A stretch of 64,000 nucleotides of DNA from Lepturacanthus savala (lineage: Eukaryota; Chordata; Actinopteri; Scombriformes; Trichiuridae), in NCBI GenBank assembly GCA_030544235.1, contig CM060477.1, forward strand, positions 5,042,934 to 5,106,933, given 5' to 3'. Position 1 is the stretch's first letter. The number at the start of each line of letters is the position of its first letter. The position numbers and the translations under genes are program-made. Under the pieces are notes generated by a model. That model did not search any database. It was not told the DNA's origin and worked only from the letters and a program-made list of their open reading frames with translations. This document shows positions 60,200 through 64,000 of the stretch, one piece after another.

Positions 60200-63162
60200 G
60201 TAAGCAGAAGCATGCGCTCGGCTCCTTCGCTGCGCGATAAAGGCGCAAATAAGATCCCACTGCGCGTTATTAAAGCCCCGAAACATCCTATTGACAGACA
60301 TGTGCTGTTGCTTTTTGTTGGCGCAGTTTGACTCCAGAGGAGAGGGCCTGTGTGTGCAAGAAAAAAAAAAAAGGTGCTTTTATTGACCGGCGGGTCACCT
60401 GTTCGCCGTCAGAATATGAACCTTTAAGAGGAGGAAGAGGAGGGATATAAAAAGAGGAAGATCTCTCATCTCAGACTCCAGCTCTGTGTCATGTAGGCTA
60501 CAGGCTGCAGGAAGGAGAAAGGAGGCGTTGCCATGGAAACCAGACTACAGTTGTTTTTTTTAATCTATCTTAATAACGACATATATCTGATCAGCGCACC
60601 TTTTTTTGTATGCGCTTTTGCGCACATGACACACACCTTCCCGGCTGAGAGCCAATGAGAAGCGTCAGGATACAGCTGTTTTAAAGGGGGGGGGGGGGGG
60701 GGGCGGGGTTGGAGTCGACCAATTCGACCAATCAGGTGGAGTGTTACTGCCAGGTCCAAGCCAATCAGGTGCATGGCTGCTGCTGCACAGGGTGGGTGGG
60801 CACCAGCGTTTGGCACAGGTTCACCATAAACAGGAGGAACCCTGAGCTGACTCTAATTGCTGTTGGCTTTGAAATCAGTGTGTGTGAGTGTGTGTGTGTC
60901 CCCCAAGGTCAATGTGGGGGATTTGCCACCGGAGTGACCTGCAGCGGAGGTCAGCGTGTGTTTTTAACAAGTTGACCCCTCCCCCTCCTCAATCTCTCAC
61001 TGTTTCTCTTATACGGTTTGACATGTGCCCTTGAGCAAGGCTCTGCACTGTATTCTCATGTATGTTAACGCTGTAGAAAGCAGCTTAGACCTTAATTCAT
61101 TTATGCTGTTTCCTACTTCACACCACATGCAAAAATGCATTATACATAGTATTTTGTTCTATTTCTACTATGTGATGTGAAAACTACTATGGGACTAATG
61201 AGGTGCTGGGTTCTTTCCAGGCTGATATCACTGCTGTGACAGCCGTTTAAACCACACAGCTGTGATGTATCATGACTGTGATTCTGTGCTTCATGGAGGT
61301 GCTCTGTAGGTGGCAACACAGGCTGTGACTCACCACAACGAGCCGGCACGTCGTAGAGTCGGGTTCAGCTCAGCCGGCTGCACACTAGTGTGTGGTCTTT
61401 TCAATATACCTGCCTCTATGTGCCAACACATACAAGGCAAAACGGCAGTAACTGCATTTTTGGTTGAAAATGACTTATTATCATTCCATCCTGTGTTATA
61501 TGACAGAATATATTACCTCAAATGTGTGTTGTTTTAGAGAAAAATGGTAGTTTTTTGTAGAATAACTGCAATAAACCCTAGTGAAACAAAGCAATAGTAC
61601 AGTAATTGTATTCTTGTTTCATGTCATTTACTATTTAGGTTCCTGTTTCCATGGTGATCACAGACAGCTGATTCTCACCAGACTGTTATGACATTTTATC
61701 TTGATTTCCCTCCACTCACACACTAATTAGCAATCTATCATTAGACGTTTACAAATTTGCAATATTTGTCCCATGTGTTCATTCATTAAACTGATAATGC
61801 ATCATATAAAAGCATCAACCTGTTCATCTTAGTAATTTAACAGCTTGTTTTGCTCTGTTAAATTGGAGTTTAACTATATTGCCTGTTTTGCAGTGTTTTA
61901 ACATAAATCTGATTTGTGGGTAAAGCAGATGCTACATTACAGATTCAGAAACACCCACAGATGCACATTCATCTAATAACGTGGTCCTATTCTAAATAAA
62001 TTCTTCACATTTGGGCCTTGATGCAGAAATGAAGCTGTTAATCAGCTGTTTTGGCACCAGAACAGCCTCAGGGTGGAAAATAATGGCCAAAATTGGTCAA
62101 ATTACTGTGGGTTTGGTATATCCATATTCAGGAAAACAAATATTTCCAATTATTTCAACTATAGTGCATCTATAGCCCAAGTTGTAAAATATTTTACTTA
62201 GAAAAAAACAGAAGTGTGCATGATTTATGTTCTGTATTTTGTCTTGTATTTGAATTAAATAATGAAAAAAACATCCCTGCAACTACTGATCCTGTTTCCT
62301 TTCGCTAAGGACCAGCACTGCCTCTGTATCTGTTCCTCATTTGTCAAGATAAGATGCATTCACTTTCAATTATCTCCAGCTGTTGAGAGGTGGAAGGTGC
62401 TGCGATTCCCCCGGGACAGTAAAGCTCATGTCTGTGATCACAGTCTGGGTATTTAGGTTGGAGCGCTGATCCCTGCCGCTGATGGAGCCTGACTGTCTGA
62501 TTCCTCTTATGGTTGCTGTGTCTTTTCGTTGCCATCACTCCCTCTCCGCCTCTCATTGATTAATAGACTGTGTTTTGCAAAGGCAGCAGCCTCTATTTCA
62601 CTTTTATCTACTAGTCGCTGCACCAGTAATCCCTGGGTGTGTCGTGTAGCTGCTTTATTTTTTATGTTCTGTAAAGTTTATTTGCTGTTTTGAATGTGGA
62701 CTTACCCCACGATTAGGAACACGGAACTTAAATATAGCCGGGGAAAATATATTTTGGCTGAAATAAGCAGATTTAAAGGGATAGTTGCAGGTCTGGAAAC
62801 AGCTTGTGTCGACAAAAAAAGGGTAAAGCACCTATTGATATGTCTATAGGAGTCATGATGATGGGTGAATTTTCAAAAATGTTGAACTATCCCTTTAATG
62901 CAAGTACACCCCTCATTCACATGCACACAGCACACTGCTTACTGCAGGGATATTGAGGCCAAGCCCCTTCATGCAAATGAAAATTGGAAATTTACCAGAA
63001 GTTTTCCACCCCTTTGCAAACCCCTGAACTTTCTCTATAGGAAGCTGAAGATAATAATAATGTATTATTTTAAAATAATGAAAATCTTCATCTGATAAGT
63101 AACTCAAAGTGTAGCAGAGGGGGAAGTGTAAAGTAGCATCAGATGGAAATACAGAAGTAAAG
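60200..63162. other. Probable intron or intergenic DNA downstream of first-exon candidate
   Basis: No coding exon is recognised. Features seen: a G18 run (60686-60703), two CCAATCAG-type boxes near 60720-60770, AT-rich unique-looking sequence, and repeat family C (62773-63030). Short frames such as 61310-61537 have no recognisable content. Confidence 0.45.
62773..63030 (-). repeat. Dispersed repeat family C, inverted copy with TIR core
   Basis: Bases 62773-62898 are bounded by TTAAAGGGATAGTT and AACTATCCCTTTAA, a perfect 14-bp inverted repeat: a 126-bp mini-element. Sequence on to about 63030 (GCACACTGCTTACTGCAGGG, TTTTCCACCCCTTTGCAAAC) matches, inverted, 27032-27240. Confidence 0.7.
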
Positions 63163-63164
63163 TA

Positions 63165-63906
63165 CACGACTGCTCAAAAGTTTTCACTGAGAAATGTACT
63201 TATTTTTGAAAGAAAAGTCCTGTTTTTGTCAATAAAGATAACTTTAAACCATTCAGAAATAAACTCTATACATTGTTAATGAGGACGACACGGTGGCGCA
63301 GGGGTTAGCGCTGTTGCCTCACAGCAAGAAGGTCACAGGTTCAAGACCTCCTTGGTCCTGGGTCTGGGACCTTTCTGTGTGGAGTTTGCATGTTCTCCCC
63401 GTGTCTGCGTGGGTTTTCACCAGGTACTCCGGCTTCCTCCCACAGTCCAAAAACATGCTGAGGTTAATTGGAGACTCTAAATTGCCCGTAGGTGTGAGTG
63501 TGTGAGTGAATGGTGTGTGTGCCCCACGATTGGCTGGCGACCATCTCTTGCCGTAACGCGCTGGGATTGGCTCCAGCAGACCATGTGACCCTAATGAGGA
63601 ATAAGCAGGTATAGAAAATGACTGACTGACACTGTTAATGTGGTAAATGGTTCTGGAACTATGACTCCAGTGTTCTAATGGTACAATGTGTTTACTCATT
63701 GATGTTATCACGTTAGCTGAAAACAGGTTAGCTGCTTAGAGAAGCTAGAAAACTGACCTTCCTATGATGAAAAGCAAAGATTTAAGGGATTTCAAATACA
63801 AATCATTATGTCTAAACTTGTCAATGTCTTGAATATATTTCCTATTCCTATCCTTTTCATGGAAAACACTAAATTATGATTGACTCCAATCTTTTGAACG
63901 GTAGTG
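63165..63906 (+). mobile_element. Tc1-like non-autonomous element interrupted by a SINE
   Basis: The left end CACGACTGCTCAAAAGTTTT and right end CTTTTGAACGGTAGTG are inverted repeats of the Tc1-like type, flanked by TA at 63163-63164 and 63907-63908. The inner sequence (GAAATGTACTTATTTTTGAA; CAGTGTTCTAATGGTACAAT; TTTCATGGAAAACAC) follows a short Tc1-derived element widespread in fish. A 349-bp insert (63281-63629) splits it; without the insert it would be about 380 bp. No transposase frame is present. Confidence 0.75.
63281..63629 (+). mobile_element. tRNA-type fish SINE with target-site duplication
   Basis: The head ACGGTGGCGCAGGGGTTAGC followed by GGTCACAGGTTCAAGACC is a degenerate tRNA-like promoter (A and B boxes). 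The body has GTGTGGAGTTTGCATGTTCT and CTCCCACAGTCCAAAAACAT, and the tail ends in a TGACTGACTGAC repeat. It is flanked by CATTGTTAAT (63271-63280) and CACTGTTAAT (63630-63639), a 10-bp target duplication with one change. Confidence 0.85.
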
Positions 63907-63923
63907 TACAATACCTCAACATT

Positions 63924-64000
63924 GTCAGTCAGTCATTTTCTATACCCGCTTATTCCTCATTAGGGTCACATGGTCTGCTGGAGCCTATCCCAGCGCGTTA
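63924..64000 (-). mobile_element. Tail of a second SINE, cut by the window end
   Basis: On the minus strand this matches the last 75 bases of the SINE at 63281-63629 (GGGTCACATGGTCTGCTGGA on the plus strand here; GTCAGTCAGTCA at its tail end). The two SINEs face each other tail to tail, about 295 bases apart. The head lies beyond the window. Confidence 0.8.

Noticed and set aside
63295..63350. tRNA gene
   Set aside because: The tRNA-like A and B boxes belong to the head of a SINE with a target duplication; the cloverleaf is not intact.

Overview
The window is vertebrate nuclear DNA, almost certainly from a teleost (ray-finned) fish. Genes are split by GT-AG introns and spaced far apart. The background is AT-rich with long CA/TG, AT and CTG microsatellites, and it carries dispersed repeats typical of fish: tRNA-type SINEs, a Tc1-like non-autonomous element, hAT-like and other terminal-inverted-repeat elements, and decayed LINE reverse transcriptases. 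Nothing prokaryotic is present: no operons, CRISPR array or insertion sequences.

Three protein-coding genes can be read. (1) On the minus strand at 3608-4534 is an intact single-exon seven-transmembrane receptor of the V1R-like/ORA olfactory type. (2) On the plus strand, bahd1 has its coding sequence in six exons from 31123 to 37874 (877 residues): a very large first coding exon and a C-terminal BAH domain built from the last four exons. GC-rich stretches ending in good splice donors at about 9.34 kb and 22.26 kb are candidate non-coding first exons and alternative promoters. A long 3' UTR probably runs to about 41.1 kb. (3) On the plus strand, seven exons from 47451 to 55598 encode a 305-residue EML1-like protein. 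It keeps the EML coiled coil and basic Ser-rich linker but stops before any HELP/WD40 domain. A further CpG-rich, exon-like segment ends in a splice donor at 60199 and probably starts a transcript that continues beyond the window.

Region by region: 1-3.6 kb, AT-rich with no recognised gene; 3.6-4.5 kb, receptor; 4.6-8.2 kb, intergenic with hairpins and short mobile-element relics; 8.2-9.5 kb, CpG-rich promoter candidate; 9.5-31.1 kb, long non-coding stretch, probably bahd1 5' introns, with two LINE relics and many repeats; 31.1-41.1 kb, bahd1; 41.1-47.4 kb, intergenic repeats; 47.4-56.9 kb, EML-like gene; 56.9-59.6 kb, intergenic with a 97-bp TG repeat; 59.6-60.2 kb, promoter/first-exon candidate; 60.2-64 kb, intergenic, ending in a Tc1-like relic split by a SINE.

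The genes do not form a functional unit. The receptor is a candidate chemosensor, bahd1 a heterochromatin/Polycomb reader, and the EML-like protein a predicted microtubule-associated protein. I found no clearly novel multi-gene system. The most interesting points are the short EML-like protein, a GC-AG intron and a start-stop uORF in bahd1, dinucleotide repeats packed against several splice sites, a (CTG)20 tract eight bases from a splice donor, duplicated intron sequence in the EML-like gene, and a nested fold-back element in a bahd1 intron.
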